Source: Acidimicrobiales bacterium
GTDB lineage: Bacteria; Actinomycetota; Acidimicrobiia; Acidimicrobiales; JAVJTC01
Length of the DNA stretch: 64,000 nt
Reading direction: 5' to 3'
Assembly: GCA_040219085.1 (NCBI GenBank)
Contig: JAVJTC010000003.1
Span: 1-64,000 of the forward strand
Shown: positions 51,625 to 60,502 of the stretch, piece by piece
How positions within the stretch are numbered: the first letter of the stretch is position 1
Layout: every line of letters begins with the position of its first letter
Program-made: the position numbers and the translations under genes
The notes under the pieces: model-generated
What the model saw: the letters and a program-made list of their open reading frames with translations, nothing else
Told to the model about the DNA's origin: nothing
The model's database searches: none

Positions 51625-52272
51625 ATGTCCGAGAACGCACCCAGCGACGACGACCTGACCGCCCGCCAACGCGAGATCCTCGGCGTGATCGACAAGATGC
51701 AGCGCGAGCGGGGGTACCCACCGTCGGTACGTGAGATCGGCGAGGCGGTCGGGCTCACGTCGCCGTCCACCGTCCACTCCCACCTCTCCTCGCTGCAGCG
51801 CCTCGGCTACCTGCGCCGGGACCCCACCAAGCCCCGCGCCATCGAGGTCCTCTTCGACGCCTCCACCGGGGCGGCCCTCGAGCGCCGCCCCGTACGCCAC
51901 GTCCCACTCGTCGGGGACGTCGCCGCGGGAACCGACGTCCTGGCGGAACAGAACTTCGAGGAGCTGCTCCCCATCCCCTCGGACCTCTGCGGCGACGGAG
52001 ACCTGTTCATGGTGCGTGTCAGAGGCGAATCGATGATCGACGTCGGCATCCTCGACGGCGATCTCGTCGTCGCCCGGGCCGGCACGGACACAGCCGTCGG
52101 CGACATCGTGGTGGCCGGGATCCCCGGCGACGAAGCCACGGTCAAGACCCTGCGGAGCAAGGGCGCCACCGTCGTGCTCGAACCCGCCAACCCGACGATG
52201 ACCGACATCGTCCTGCCCGGAAACGACGTCCAGATCTTCGGCAAGGTCGTCACGGTCATGCGCAAGCTCTGA
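51625..52272 (+). CDS. lexA: LexA SOS repressor
   Basis: A 215-aa repressor-protease. The N-terminal winged helix (LTARQREILGVIDKM, YPPSVREIGEAVGLTSPSTVHSHL) binds the SOS boxes; the C-terminal S24 domain has the self-cleavage site Ala101-Gly102 (GDVAAGTDV), Ser136 (GESM) and Lys174 (ATVKTL). Cleaved when RecA filaments form on damaged DNA. The ATG at 51625 has GGAGGA 8 bases upstream. Its promoter carries the four-box array, so it is autoregulated. Confidence 0.97.
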   Translation: MSENAPSDDDLTARQREILGVIDKMQRERGYPPSVREIGEAVGLTSPSTVHSHLSSLQRLGYLRRDPTKPRAIEVLFDASTGAALERRPVRHVPLVGDVAAGTDVLAEQNFEELLPIPSDLCGDGDLFMVRVRGESMIDVGILDGDLVVARAGTDTAVGDIVVAGIPGDEATVKTLRSKGATVVLEPANPTMTDIVLPGNDVQIFGKVVTVMRKL

Positions 52273-52286
52273 GGCCGCACGCCGCG

Positions 52287-52302
52287 GTCCGCACGCGCGG
52301 AC
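52287..52302. terminator. hairpin between convergent lexA and dapE
   Basis: A 6-bp inverted repeat (GTCCGC / GCGGAC) with a 4-base loop, 15 bases after the lexA stop. Confidence 0.5.
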
Positions 52303-52334
52303 AGAACGCTGTCAGCAGCGAATGCCGAACCCGG

Positions 52335-53399
52335 TCAGGAGTGCGTCAGGAGGTCGACGAGGACGGCGTGGGTCCGCTCGAGCGATGCACGTGTCACGTG
52401 CTCGGTCGCCGTGTGGGCGACGGTGGGGTCACCGGGTCCCAGGTTCACGGCCGGCACGCCCTGTTCACTGAAGAAGGCCACGTCGGTCCAACCGAGCTTC
52501 GCCCTGGTGGCCAGACCCGTCCGGCGGATCCAGTCGGCGACAAGAGGGTGGTCGAGGCCCGGACGTGCGGCCGGGGCCGCCTCCACCAACTCCACCGTGT
52601 CGCCCTCGGCCAGAACCTCCCCCAGTCGTTCCTGCACCCACGACAGCGCCTCGTCCACGCTGCGGTCGGGAGCGAACCGGTGCGCAACGGTCACCGTGGC
52701 GGCGTCGGGAACCACGTTGCCGGCCACCCCACCGGTTACTGCGACCGCCTGCAGAGCTTCGCGGTACTCGAGACCCTCGACCACCGGACGGCGACACTCG
52801 ACTGCCCCGATCAGGTCCAGCACTGCGCCGAGACGGTGGATGGCGTTGGTTCCCATCCAGGCCCGCGCCGTGTGCGCACGTGCACCGCGCACCGTGACGT
52901 CGACCCGCAGCGTGCCCTGACAACCGCCCTCGATCACGCCGTCGGTCGGTTCACCGAGAACGGCGAAGTCGGCCCGGAGGAGATCCGGCCTGGCCGCGGC
53001 GAGTTCACGCAGACCGTTGTGGCGGATCTCGATCTCCTCACGTGCGTACAGCACCCACGTCACGTCGACCACCGGATCGACCACCGTCTCGGCCAGATCC
53101 ATCATCACGGCCAGGCCGCCCTTCATGTCGGCGGAACCGACACCTGACAACGTGTCACCGTCGATCACGGCCGCAGCGTTCCCATCGGGCGGCACCGTGT
53201 CGGTGTGACCGCCGAGAACGACCCGCTGAGAGCGCCCCAGGTCCGTGCGGGCCACCAGGTTGTCGCCGACTCTCGCCACTTCGAGATGTCCGAGCGCGCG
53301 CAGACGTTCCTCGAGATGTCCCACCAGGGCCTGCTCGGCCCGGCTGACCGACGCGATGTCGACCAGGTCCGCGGTGGCGACGAGAAGGTCCGCCGTCAC
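52335..53399 (-). CDS. dapE: succinyl-diaminopimelate desuccinylase
   Basis: A 354-aa M20-family zinc peptidase fold: VVLGGHTDTVP (metal His), GVGSADMKGGLAVM (bridging Asp), YAREEIEIRHNG (catalytic and metal Glu), GEPTDG and AHTATEHV (last His). It removes succinate from N-succinyl-LL-diaminopimelate on the way to lysine and peptidoglycan DAP. GTG start, 2 bases after the dapD stop. Assigned as DapE rather than a general deacylase because of dapD and dapC upstream. Confidence 0.92.
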   Translation of the reverse strand: MTADLLVATADLVDIASVSRAEQALVGHLEERLRALGHLEVARVGDNLVARTDLGRSQRVVLGGHTDTVPPDGNAAAVIDGDTLSGVGSADMKGGLAVMMDLAETVVDPVVDVTWVLYAREEIEIRHNGLRELAAARPDLLRADFAVLGEPTDGVIEGGCQGTLRVDVTVRGARAHTARAWMGTNAIHRLGAVLDLIGAVECRRPVVEGLEYREALQAVAVTGGVAGNVVPDAATVTVAHRFAPDRSVDEALSWVQERLGEVLAEGDTVELVEAAPAARPGLDHPLVADWIRRTGLATRAKLGWTDVAFFSEQGVPAVNLGPGDPTVAHTATEHVTRASLERTHAVLVDLLTHS

Positions 53400-53401
53400 G
53401 G

Positions 53402-54226
53402 TCAGGTCGCTGCGCCGTGGTCGCGCAGGATCGTCTCGAGCGCCGACTTGTCATGGCGCTCGCCCTCGGCGAGGCGCCGCACGACCAGGACCGCCGGTAG
53501 TCCGAAGTCTCCGCCGGAGAACGAACGCGGCCGCGTGCCGGAGATCGCCACGGACCACGGCGGGACCACACCGCGGCCGAGTTCCTCACCCGTCGCGGTG
53601 TCGATCACCGGAATGGACGCCGTGAGAACGCAGCCCGCGCCGAGCACCGAGCCCTCCCCCACCCGGGCACCCTCGGCGACGATGCAGCGACTGCCGATCA
53701 GACACTCGTCGCCGATGATGACCGGAGCGGCCTGGGGCGGTTCGAGGACACCACCGATGCCCACACCGCCGGAGAGGTGCACGTTGCGGCCGATCTGGGC
53801 ACAGGAACCGACGGTGGCCCACGTGTCGACCATCGAGTTCTCGCCGACGTAGGCACCGATGTTCACGTAGCTCGGCATCATCACGACGCCTGGCGCCTGG
53901 TAACTGCCCCACCGGGCCGATGCACCGGGCACGACCCGCACCCCGCGGCTCGCGTAGTCGGTCTTGAGCGGGATCTTGTCGACGAACTCGAAAGGACCGA
54001 CCTCGGTGGTCGACATCGTCGACACCCGGAACAGCAGGAGAATCGCCCTCTTCAACCACTGGTGGACCACCACCTCACCGTCCGCGCCGATCTCTGCGAC
54101 CCGCGCCTCACCACGGTCGAGCAGGCCTATCGCCTCGTGGATCGTGGCGACGGCACCGGTGCTGTCGGGACCGAGGGTGTCGCGGGCTTCCCAGAGTTCA
54201 TCGATGCTTGCGGCGAGGTCGCTCAT
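53402..54226 (-). CDS. dapD: tetrahydrodipicolinate N-succinyltransferase
   Basis: A 274-aa acyltransferase with a left-handed beta-helix (hexapeptide repeats from about residue 110: VMMPSYVNIGAYVGENSMVDTWATVGS onward). FRVSTMSTTEVGPFEFVDKIPLK and SARWGSYQAPGVVMMPSYVN match DapD. It succinylates tetrahydrodipicolinate, committing flux to the succinylase branch of lysine/DAP synthesis. ATG at 54226. Confidence 0.94.
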   Translation of the reverse strand: MSDLAASIDELWEARDTLGPDSTGAVATIHEAIGLLDRGEARVAEIGADGEVVVHQWLKRAILLLFRVSTMSTTEVGPFEFVDKIPLKTDYASRGVRVVPGASARWGSYQAPGVVMMPSYVNIGAYVGENSMVDTWATVGSCAQIGRNVHLSGGVGIGGVLEPPQAAPVIIGDECLIGSRCIVAEGARVGEGSVLGAGCVLTASIPVIDTATGEELGRGVVPPWSVAISGTRPRSFSGGDFGLPAVLVVRRLAEGERHDKSALETILRDHGAAT

Positions 54227-54236
54227 GGCCGGCAGG

Positions 54237-56201
54237 CTAGCGCTGGGGCCCCACGTCACCGGCCGCATCTGCGAGGCTGCCCACGTCCAGGTCCGCGACA
54301 TCGAGGTCGGCGACGTCGAGGTCGGGCGTCGGCAGATCGATGTCGGGAAGATCGACGACGGCTTCGTGGACGCCACCGGCCGCGAGCACCGGATCCGCGA
54401 AGACCGGACGCAGGTAGGTGGGCGTCGCGGAGACCCCGCCGGCAGGGGAGCCGCCGGACGTGTCCGAGAGGCCGGCCACCGTCAGCGAGACGGTGTCGGC
54501 ATCCCAGCGCGTCTCGCCCGTGAGGCCGCCGCCGACGGCACCGAGCCCTGCCACCGAGAGCGAGTGGTCGGGCCGCACCTGGCCGGTCACGGCGACCGAG
54601 GCCACCGCGGTCGACTCCGCCGGGACGACCGCCACCGCCGAATCCGGCGGGGGCGGTGCCGGCGCCCACCGGTCGCCTTGCTGGGGAGCGTCACCCAGGT
54701 CGAACTCGATCCCGCTCTCCTCCGGGCGCTCGGCGACACCCGATCCCCCACCGACACCGGTGCCGAGGTCGGTCAGTTCACCGATGCGCACCAGAAGGTC
54801 GGCCGCCTCCTCCGGTGACGCGTCGGCCAGGAGCCGGACCGCTTCGGCGGCGTCCGCCACACCCCTGGTGGTGTCACCCGTGACCACCTCGTCCACACGT
54901 CCCGCGAGGTCCCTGGCATCGGCGACCGCACCATCGCCCACGCTGCGCACGTCCGCGACCGCGTCCTCGCCCACCCCGCGCACATCGTCCCTCGTGCGGT
55001 CAGCGACCTCCCGGAGCTGCGACGCTGCGTCATCTGCGACCGTCCGGATGCGATTCATGTCGTCGCGCACCGTCGATGCCGCCGTACCCGCCGCCAGGCC
55101 GGCCACCGCACCGGCCGCGGTCCCAGCGGCGATCTCACGGGCATCGGCGAGCGCGCCACCACCGATCGCACGGGCCTCGTCGGCGGCTCCGACGACCTCG
55201 TCGCGGGCGGCCCGCGCGGCCTCGGCGGCCACCCGACGGGCGTCGTCACGGGCGCCGTCACCGATGCCACGGGCTTCGTCGCGGGCACGGGCCACCTCGT
55301 CGCGGATGTCCTCGGCGGCGTCGGTGGCCGCCTGACGGGCATCAGCGGCGTCGGTACGAGCCTGGGCGAGGACCCCCCTGGCCCGATCGACGTCGGCGCG
55401 GGCCTGACGCCCCCGCTCCGCCAGAGAACCCCTCGACCTGTCGGGCCGGGAACCGTGGCGCTCCTCCGATTCGCGCAGCGGCGCCGACCGTCGGGCGGTG
55501 GGCGAGCGTCCAGACCGACCCGACCCTTCTGACCGACCCGACCTTCCCGACCGACGCCGCGCGGCCGCCTTGACGTCGAGGATGAAGCCGACGATGAGGA
55601 CGATGACGCCGATCAGTGCGACCGCACCACCGACGACCACCCCGATGACGATCGACTCGATGAAGTCACCTGCGACGCTGCGTCCGACGGCGAGTTGCTC
55701 GGCCGCGGCGTCCAGTGACCCCTCGACCGTGAAGCGGTAGGTGCCTGCCCCGGGGGCATCGAATGTGAACAACGCTGCGCCGCTGCGCCCGTTGCTGTCG
55801 TAGGTGACGTCTGCGTCGGCCAGATCGAGATCGATCTCGTCACCACCGATGCGCTCGACGGTGATCCCCAGCGGCGTCTCACCGTCCACCTCGAGGCCGA
55901 GACCCTCCTCGTAGATCGTGTAGGTCCCACCCTCGTCGAGGATCACATCGGTGACGCTCGGTGTCTGGATGCGGGCGAAGCCGGCCACCTTGTCATCGAG
56001 GCTCGCGAGTCCGGCGAGGACGACGATGAACCCCACCCCGATCCCGACCACGATCAACGCGACACCGACCGCCTTTGCGACCCTGGCGCCGCCGGGGGCA
56101 TTGGTGCGGGGCTCCGGCGCCTGTGACGCCATGCTCCGCAGTGCGGCGACTGCGGGAGGCAGCGGCGGTGCGGGTCTCGGTGGCGGGGGCACGTTGCTCA
56201 T
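54237..56201 (-). CDS. large two-helix membrane protein in the DAP operon
   Basis: A 654-aa protein of no known family. Layout: Pro-rich start; membrane helix (VGVALIVVGIGVGFIVVLAGLA, about 46-67); an extracytoplasmic beta-rich domain of about 115 residues; second helix (about 184-213); a basic Ser/Arg/Gly segment; then about 190 residues of alanine-rich amphipathic helix with 11-residue-like repeats (ARDEARGIGDGARDDARRVA, DDVRGVGEDAVADVRSVG), as in apolipoprotein- or LEA-type repeats; and a final low-complexity part with repeated DLDVAD. Its ATG overlaps the dapC stop (ATGA), and dapD follows after 10 bases, so it is fully embedded in cell-wall precursor synthesis. Confidence 0.8.
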   Translation of the reverse strand: MSNVPPPPRPAPPLPPAVAALRSMASQAPEPRTNAPGGARVAKAVGVALIVVGIGVGFIVVLAGLASLDDKVAGFARIQTPSVTDVILDEGGTYTIYEEGLGLEVDGETPLGITVERIGGDEIDLDLADADVTYDSNGRSGAALFTFDAPGAGTYRFTVEGSLDAAAEQLAVGRSVAGDFIESIVIGVVVGGAVALIGVIVLIVGFILDVKAAARRRSGRSGRSEGSGRSGRSPTARRSAPLRESEERHGSRPDRSRGSLAERGRQARADVDRARGVLAQARTDAADARQAATDAAEDIRDEVARARDEARGIGDGARDDARRVAAEAARAARDEVVGAADEARAIGGGALADAREIAAGTAAGAVAGLAAGTAASTVRDDMNRIRTVADDAASQLREVADRTRDDVRGVGEDAVADVRSVGDGAVADARDLAGRVDEVVTGDTTRGVADAAEAVRLLADASPEEAADLLVRIGELTDLGTGVGGGSGVAERPEESGIEFDLGDAPQQGDRWAPAPPPPDSAVAVVPAESTAVASVAVTGQVRPDHSLSVAGLGAVGGGLTGETRWDADTVSLTVAGLSDTSGGSPAGGVSATPTYLRPVFADPVLAAGGVHEAVVDLPDIDLPTPDLDVADLDVADLDVGSLADAAGDVGPQR

Positions 56202-57355
56202 CGACCGGACTCCTCCACACGCCGCTCGAGCAGCGCGATGCGGTCATCGGGTTGCACGACGGCAACCCTCACGTGGCCCGCACCCGCGTCGCCGTAGAAC
56301 TCCCCGGGCGCGACGATCATCCCGAGGTCGCCGGCCAGGCGTTCGGTGAGCCCCCATGCGTCCCCGCCCGGGGCGGCGACCCACAGGTAGAAGGCGCCAC
56401 CGGGCATGGCGACGTCGAGACCGATGCGACCCAGCAGCGCGGCCATCCGCTCCAGGCGACCGAGGTAGCGGACGCGCTGAGCCTCGACGTGGTCGTCGTC
56501 GTCGAGCGCGACCGCTGCAGCGATCTGCACCGGACCGGGCGTCATGGCACCCGCGTGCTTGCGGACCTCCGAGAGCCAGTGGACGATCGCCGGGTCCCCG
56601 GCGTAGAAGCCGGAGCGCACCCCCGCCATGTTCGACCGCTTGGACACCGAGTGCACCGCGACCACGCCGTCGGGGCCCGTCTCCAGGATCGACCGGCCGG
56701 GTGAGGTTCCGCCGCCGGGGCCGTACGGGGTCTGCCAGGTGAACTCGATGTAGCACTCGTCGCTGAAGACCGTGACGCCCCTTGCCCTCCCCCATGCGGC
56801 GACTTCGCCGAGGTCGTCGAGGCCACCCGCGGGATTGCCGGGGGTGTTCACCCACAGACACAGCGCCCGGTCGGCGTCGGAATCGGTGACGTCAGCGAGA
56901 CGGAGCCGCCACTGCTCGTCGACAGGCACCGGAACCGCCCGGAGCCCGGCGAGCGAGGCGCCCATGGCGTAACTCGGATAGGAGACGGCGGGATACAGAA
57001 CGGTGTCACGCGCAGGGTCACGGAGGTGCAGCAGCTGAGGCAGACCGGCGACGAACTCCTTGGTGCCGATGCACGCGGCGATGGCCGCCGGGTCCGCTGT
57101 CACCGCGAAGCGACGGCGCAGCCAGCCCGCGGCGGCCTCGCGGAACCGCGGTAGCCCCACCGAGGGCGGATAGCCACGTTCGAGACCCGAGTTCCCCAGC
57201 GCCTTCACGACGGCGGCAGGGGGCGGATCACACGGTGTCCCGACGGACAGGTCCACCGCGCCACCGTCGAGTGCAGCGGCAGCCTCGAGCGCCGGCGACA
57301 GCCGGTCGTAGGGGTACGGGGGGAGTTCGAAGACCGGGGCGCTCACAGGCACCAT
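56198..57355 (-). CDS. dapC: succinyldiaminopimelate transaminase
   Basis: A 385-aa class I/II PLP aminotransferase: VDLSVGTPCDPPP, IGTKEFVAGLPQLL, VNTPGNPAGG (substrate Asn), SDECYIEFTW and the PLP lysine in HSVSKRSNMAGVRSGF. In the context of dapD and dapE it is DapC, transferring the amino group from glutamate to N-succinyl-2-amino-6-oxopimelate. ATG at 57355 (MVPVSAPVFELPPYP); the frame extends antisense to hflX but without similarity. Confidence 0.92.
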   Translation of the reverse strand: MVPVSAPVFELPPYPYDRLSPALEAAAALDGGAVDLSVGTPCDPPPAAVVKALGNSGLERGYPPSVGLPRFREAAAGWLRRRFAVTADPAAIAACIGTKEFVAGLPQLLHLRDPARDTVLYPAVSYPSYAMGASLAGLRAVPVPVDEQWRLRLADVTDSDADRALCLWVNTPGNPAGGLDDLGEVAAWGRARGVTVFSDECYIEFTWQTPYGPGGGTSPGRSILETGPDGVVAVHSVSKRSNMAGVRSGFYAGDPAIVHWLSEVRKHAGAMTPGPVQIAAAVALDDDDHVEAQRVRYLGRLERMAALLGRIGLDVAMPGGAFYLWVAAPGGDAWGLTERLAGDLGMIVAPGEFYGDAGAGHVRVAVVQPDDRIALLERRVEESGR

Positions 57356-57401
57356 TCGACCACGTGTGGGGCCGCCGTGTCGGCCCGGCGACCCGCCCCG
57401 G

Positions 57402-58760
57402 TCACTCGACGTCCGCGCGATCGACGATCCACTCCGCCAGGCGCCCTGCGGATGCGGCATCGAGACGGACCTCGTAGAGCATTCCGCCTTCGACCGGACG
57501 CTCGCCGAGCACGTGGCCCGAACGGTGCACCTCAGCCATGACATCACCTGCGCCGAACGGCACGAGCACCTCGACGAGCTCGGTCGCCGCCCGGAGCCTG
57601 TCGCCGATCGTTGCGAGCAGTTGCTCGATCCCGTCCCCTGTGGCTGCCGACACCGCGACGCTGCCCGGGTGGGTGGCGACCAGACGATCGACATGGGCCA
57701 CTCTGTCCGACTTGTTGAACACGACCAGCTCGTGGACGTCACCCGCGCCGATCTCGGCGAGGACCTCGTGGACGGCGCGCATCTCGGCCTCCGGATCGGC
57801 CGAGGAGGAATCGACCACGTGGACCAGGAGGTCCGCGTCGATGACCACGTCGAGCGTCGAACGGAACGCCTCGACCAGCTGGTGGGGCAACTTGCGGATG
57901 AAGCCGACGGTGTCGGTCACGAAGACGGTCTCGCCACCCGGAAGGGCCAGGCGGCGGGTGGTGGCGTCGAGCGTGGCGAACAGGCGGTCCTGCGCGACGA
58001 CCCCCGCACCCGTGAGACGGTTGAGCAGGGAAGACTTCCCGGCGTTGGTGTACCCGACGATCGCCACCGCGTCGTTGGCGGACCGCTGCCGCTGCTTCGC
58101 CTGGGTCGCCCGGTGCCCCTCAACGGAGCGCAGCTGGGCCTGAAGCGTGTTGATCCTGCGCTGGATGCGACGGCGGTCGACCTCGAGCTGGGTCTCACCG
58201 GGACCACGGGTCCCGATGCCGCCCGCCTGCTGGCTCATGGTGACACCCCCGCCGCGCAGGCGCGGCAGGCGGTACCGCAGGAGCGCCAACTCCACCTGCG
58301 CCTTGCCCTCGAGACTCGCCGCGTTCTGGGCGAAGATGTCGAGGATCACCGCGGTGCGGTCGATGGCGGTACGGCCGAGGATCTTCGTCAGGTTCGCCTG
58401 TTGCGCGGGCGACAATTCGTCGTCGAAGACGACCGTGTCGACGTCGTGCAGTTCGGCCTCCGCCTTGAGTTCGTCGACCTTGCCTCGGCCGATGAACGTG
58501 GCCGCGTCCGGCGCGCTGCGCCGCTGGTGGAGCCTGGCCACGACGTCGGCGCCGGCGGTGTCCACCAGACGCTCGAGCTCGTCGAGGGAGATCTCGGTCT
58601 CCTCCATCCCCGCCGGCGGGATGGTGACGCCGACGATGGCGATGCGCTCACGGAACGTCCGCTCGATGAAGGCACCCGACTCGCCGCCGAACTCCCCGAA
58701 TGCGCCACGGTGCGTCTCGGGCGCTGTACGGGCCGTGGCCTCCTCGCTCGGCTCACCCAT
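57402..58760 (-). CDS. hflX: GTPase HflX
   Basis: A 452-aa ribosome-associated GTPase. The N-terminal HflX domain (FIGRGKVDELKAEAELHDVDTV, VFDDELSPAQQANL) is followed by a helical linker and a G domain with G1 GYTNAGKSSLLN, G3 DTVGFIRKLP and G4 NKSD. It splits or rescues stalled ribosomes under stress. ATG start, overlapping the dapF end by 8 bases; part of the conserved miaB-miaA-dapF-hflX string. Confidence 0.96.
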   Translation of the reverse strand: MGEPSEEATARTAPETHRGAFGEFGGESGAFIERTFRERIAIVGVTIPPAGMEETEISLDELERLVDTAGADVVARLHQRRSAPDAATFIGRGKVDELKAEAELHDVDTVVFDDELSPAQQANLTKILGRTAIDRTAVILDIFAQNAASLEGKAQVELALLRYRLPRLRGGGVTMSQQAGGIGTRGPGETQLEVDRRRIQRRINTLQAQLRSVEGHRATQAKQRQRSANDAVAIVGYTNAGKSSLLNRLTGAGVVAQDRLFATLDATTRRLALPGGETVFVTDTVGFIRKLPHQLVEAFRSTLDVVIDADLLVHVVDSSSADPEAEMRAVHEVLAEIGAGDVHELVVFNKSDRVAHVDRLVATHPGSVAVSAATGDGIEQLLATIGDRLRAATELVEVLVPFGAGDVMAEVHRSGHVLGERPVEGGMLYEVRLDAASAGRLAEWIVDRADVE

Positions 58761-59589
58761 GATCGACCGACCCTGGGGCTGACTCCCGGGGCCATGCGAC
58801 GTCCACGTCCGCGATGACCACCGACGGACCTGTGAGGATCGCCGGGTCCGCAGGCTCCACGGTGACGATCCCTCCCGGCATCGCCACCGTCACCGGCCCG
58901 GTGGAACCGTTCCAGCCACTCGCCACGGTGGCCGCGGCCACCGCGCCGGAACCGCACGCCTGGGTGATGCCCACGCCGCGTTCCCAGACGGTCAGGTCGA
59001 TCCGCCGGGCCCCACCGTCCACGGCGATGAACTCCACGTTGATCGGGCCGAGTCGGGCTTCGATCGCAGGACCCGCGGTCGCGAGGTCGATCAGCGACGG
59101 ATCGGGGACCTCGACCACGACGTGGGGGTTGCCCACCGACGCGGTCGCGACACGGCCGGCCGCCGCGACGACTGCCCGGACCTCACCCGACACATCGACT
59201 TCGGCGACGACCACGCTTCCCATCTCGGTACGAACCGAGGCCTCCGGGAGCGTCCCGCCGGTGACGGCGAGTCGCCGCAGACCAGCGCCCGTCGTGACGG
59301 TCAGTTCGAGGTCGTCCACGCTCCGGTGGCGGGCGATGGCATGGCCCAGACAGCGGATCCCGTTGCCGCTGATCTCCGCCATCGATCCGTCCGCGTTCCA
59401 CAGGGTCATGGTCACAGCGGTGGAATCCGAGGGGTCCACCGTCGCGAGAATCAGCCCGTCGGCACCCACACCGGTGTGGCGGGCGCAGACCTCCACGGCG
59501 AAGGCGGCGTCCGGGCGTGGGCCGGCCGCCGTCTCGTCGACCACGACGAGGAAGTCGTTGCCGAGCCCGTGGAGCTTCGTCATCTGCAC
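58753..59589 (-). CDS. dapF: diaminopimelate epimerase
   Basis: A 278-aa PLP-independent racemase converting LL- to meso-DAP. Both active-site cysteines are present: SGNGIRCLG and ACGSGAVAAA; GNPHVVVEV is conserved. The GTG at 59589 gives VQMTKLHGLGNDF, which lines up with the family start MKFTKMHGLGNDF; the ATG two codons later is less likely. Overlaps miaA by 10 bases. Confidence 0.94.
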   Translation of the reverse strand: MQMTKLHGLGNDFLVVVDETAAGPRPDAAFAVEVCARHTGVGADGLILATVDPSDSTAVTMTLWNADGSMAEISGNGIRCLGHAIARHRSVDDLELTVTTGAGLRRLAVTGGTLPEASVRTEMGSVVVAEVDVSGEVRAVVAAAGRVATASVGNPHVVVEVPDPSLIDLATAGPAIEARLGPINVEFIAVDGGARRIDLTVWERGVGITQACGSGAVAAATVASGWNGSTGPVTVAMPGGIVTVEPADPAILTGPSVVIADVDVAWPRESAPGSVDHG

Positions 59590-60479
59590 GGCGTCGAGTC
59601 TCCCATGAGGTCGTCGACGAGCGACTGCGGGTTTCGACCCGTTGCGTCCAGCCACGTGATGCGGGGGTCCCGCCGGAACCACCGTTCCTGGCGGCGGGCG
59701 AAGCGCCGGGTGCGCCGCACGGCCTCTTCGAGCGCGGCGGCGAGTGTCATCTCCCCCGCAAGGTGCGCCAGCAGTTCGCGGTACCCCAGCGCCTGGCGCG
59801 CGGTGCGGGACAGGCCCTCGGGGCGGGCGGCGAGGGTCTTCACCTCGTCGAGGAATCCCGCATCCATCTGCGCCTCGTAACGGCGGGCGATCCGCTCGTC
59901 GATCTCTTCGCGTGACCGTGCGATGCCGATGAGACGGAACCGGGTGGCGCCGTGGGTGTCCAGGCCCGGGCCGAACGAACTGAACGGACGGCCGGCCCCG
60001 AGGGTCACCTCGAGCGCCCGCACGATCCGGCGCCGGTTGGAGGGCTCCATCCGAGCGGCCGCCACCGGATCCAGTTCGGTCAGGCGCCGGTGGAGGGCCG
60101 CCGTGTCGGGATCGTCGCCGAGTTCGTCGCGGATCTGCGGGTAGATCCCGGGAATCTCCAGGTCGTCGACGACCGAGCGGACGTACAGCCCGGTCCCACC
60201 CACCAGGATCGCCCCGGCCCCGGCCCCGGCCTCGTCGACTGCGGCGAGCGCCGCGCGGGCGTCGGCCTGGTAGTGGGCGACCGTGTAGTCCTGCGACGGG
60301 TCGGCGACGTCGACGCAGTGGTGGCGTATCCGCGTTCTCTCGTCGGGACCCGGGCTGGCGGTGCCGATGTCCATTCCGCGGTAGACGGCCATCGAGTCGG
60401 CCGAGACGATCTCGGCGACGGTCCGCACCGCCAACTCGAATGCGAACGCCGACTTGCCCGTGGCGGTGGCACCCACCAC
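59580..60479 (-). CDS. miaA: tRNA dimethylallyltransferase
   Basis: A 299-aa enzyme that adds the dimethylallyl group to A37 of tRNAs reading UNN codons. P-loop VGATATGKSAF, ADSMAVYRGMDIGTASP, LVGGTGLYVRS and the C-terminal YRELLAHLAGE and RRQERWFRRD regions are typical. The GTG at 60479 is the only usable start, although a few residues of similarity continue upstream. Followed by dapF; preceded by miaB, the next enzyme of the same modification. Confidence 0.94.
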   Translation of the reverse strand: MVGATATGKSAFAFELAVRTVAEIVSADSMAVYRGMDIGTASPGPDERTRIRHHCVDVADPSQDYTVAHYQADARAALAAVDEAGAGAGAILVGGTGLYVRSVVDDLEIPGIYPQIRDELGDDPDTAALHRRLTELDPVAAARMEPSNRRRIVRALEVTLGAGRPFSSFGPGLDTHGATRFRLIGIARSREEIDERIARRYEAQMDAGFLDEVKTLAARPEGLSRTARQALGYRELLAHLAGEMTLAAALEEAVRRTRRFARRQERWFRRDPRITWLDATGRNPQSLVDDLMGDSTPCR

Positions 60480-60502
60480 TGCGATCGGCGCGTCGGGCGG
60501 AC

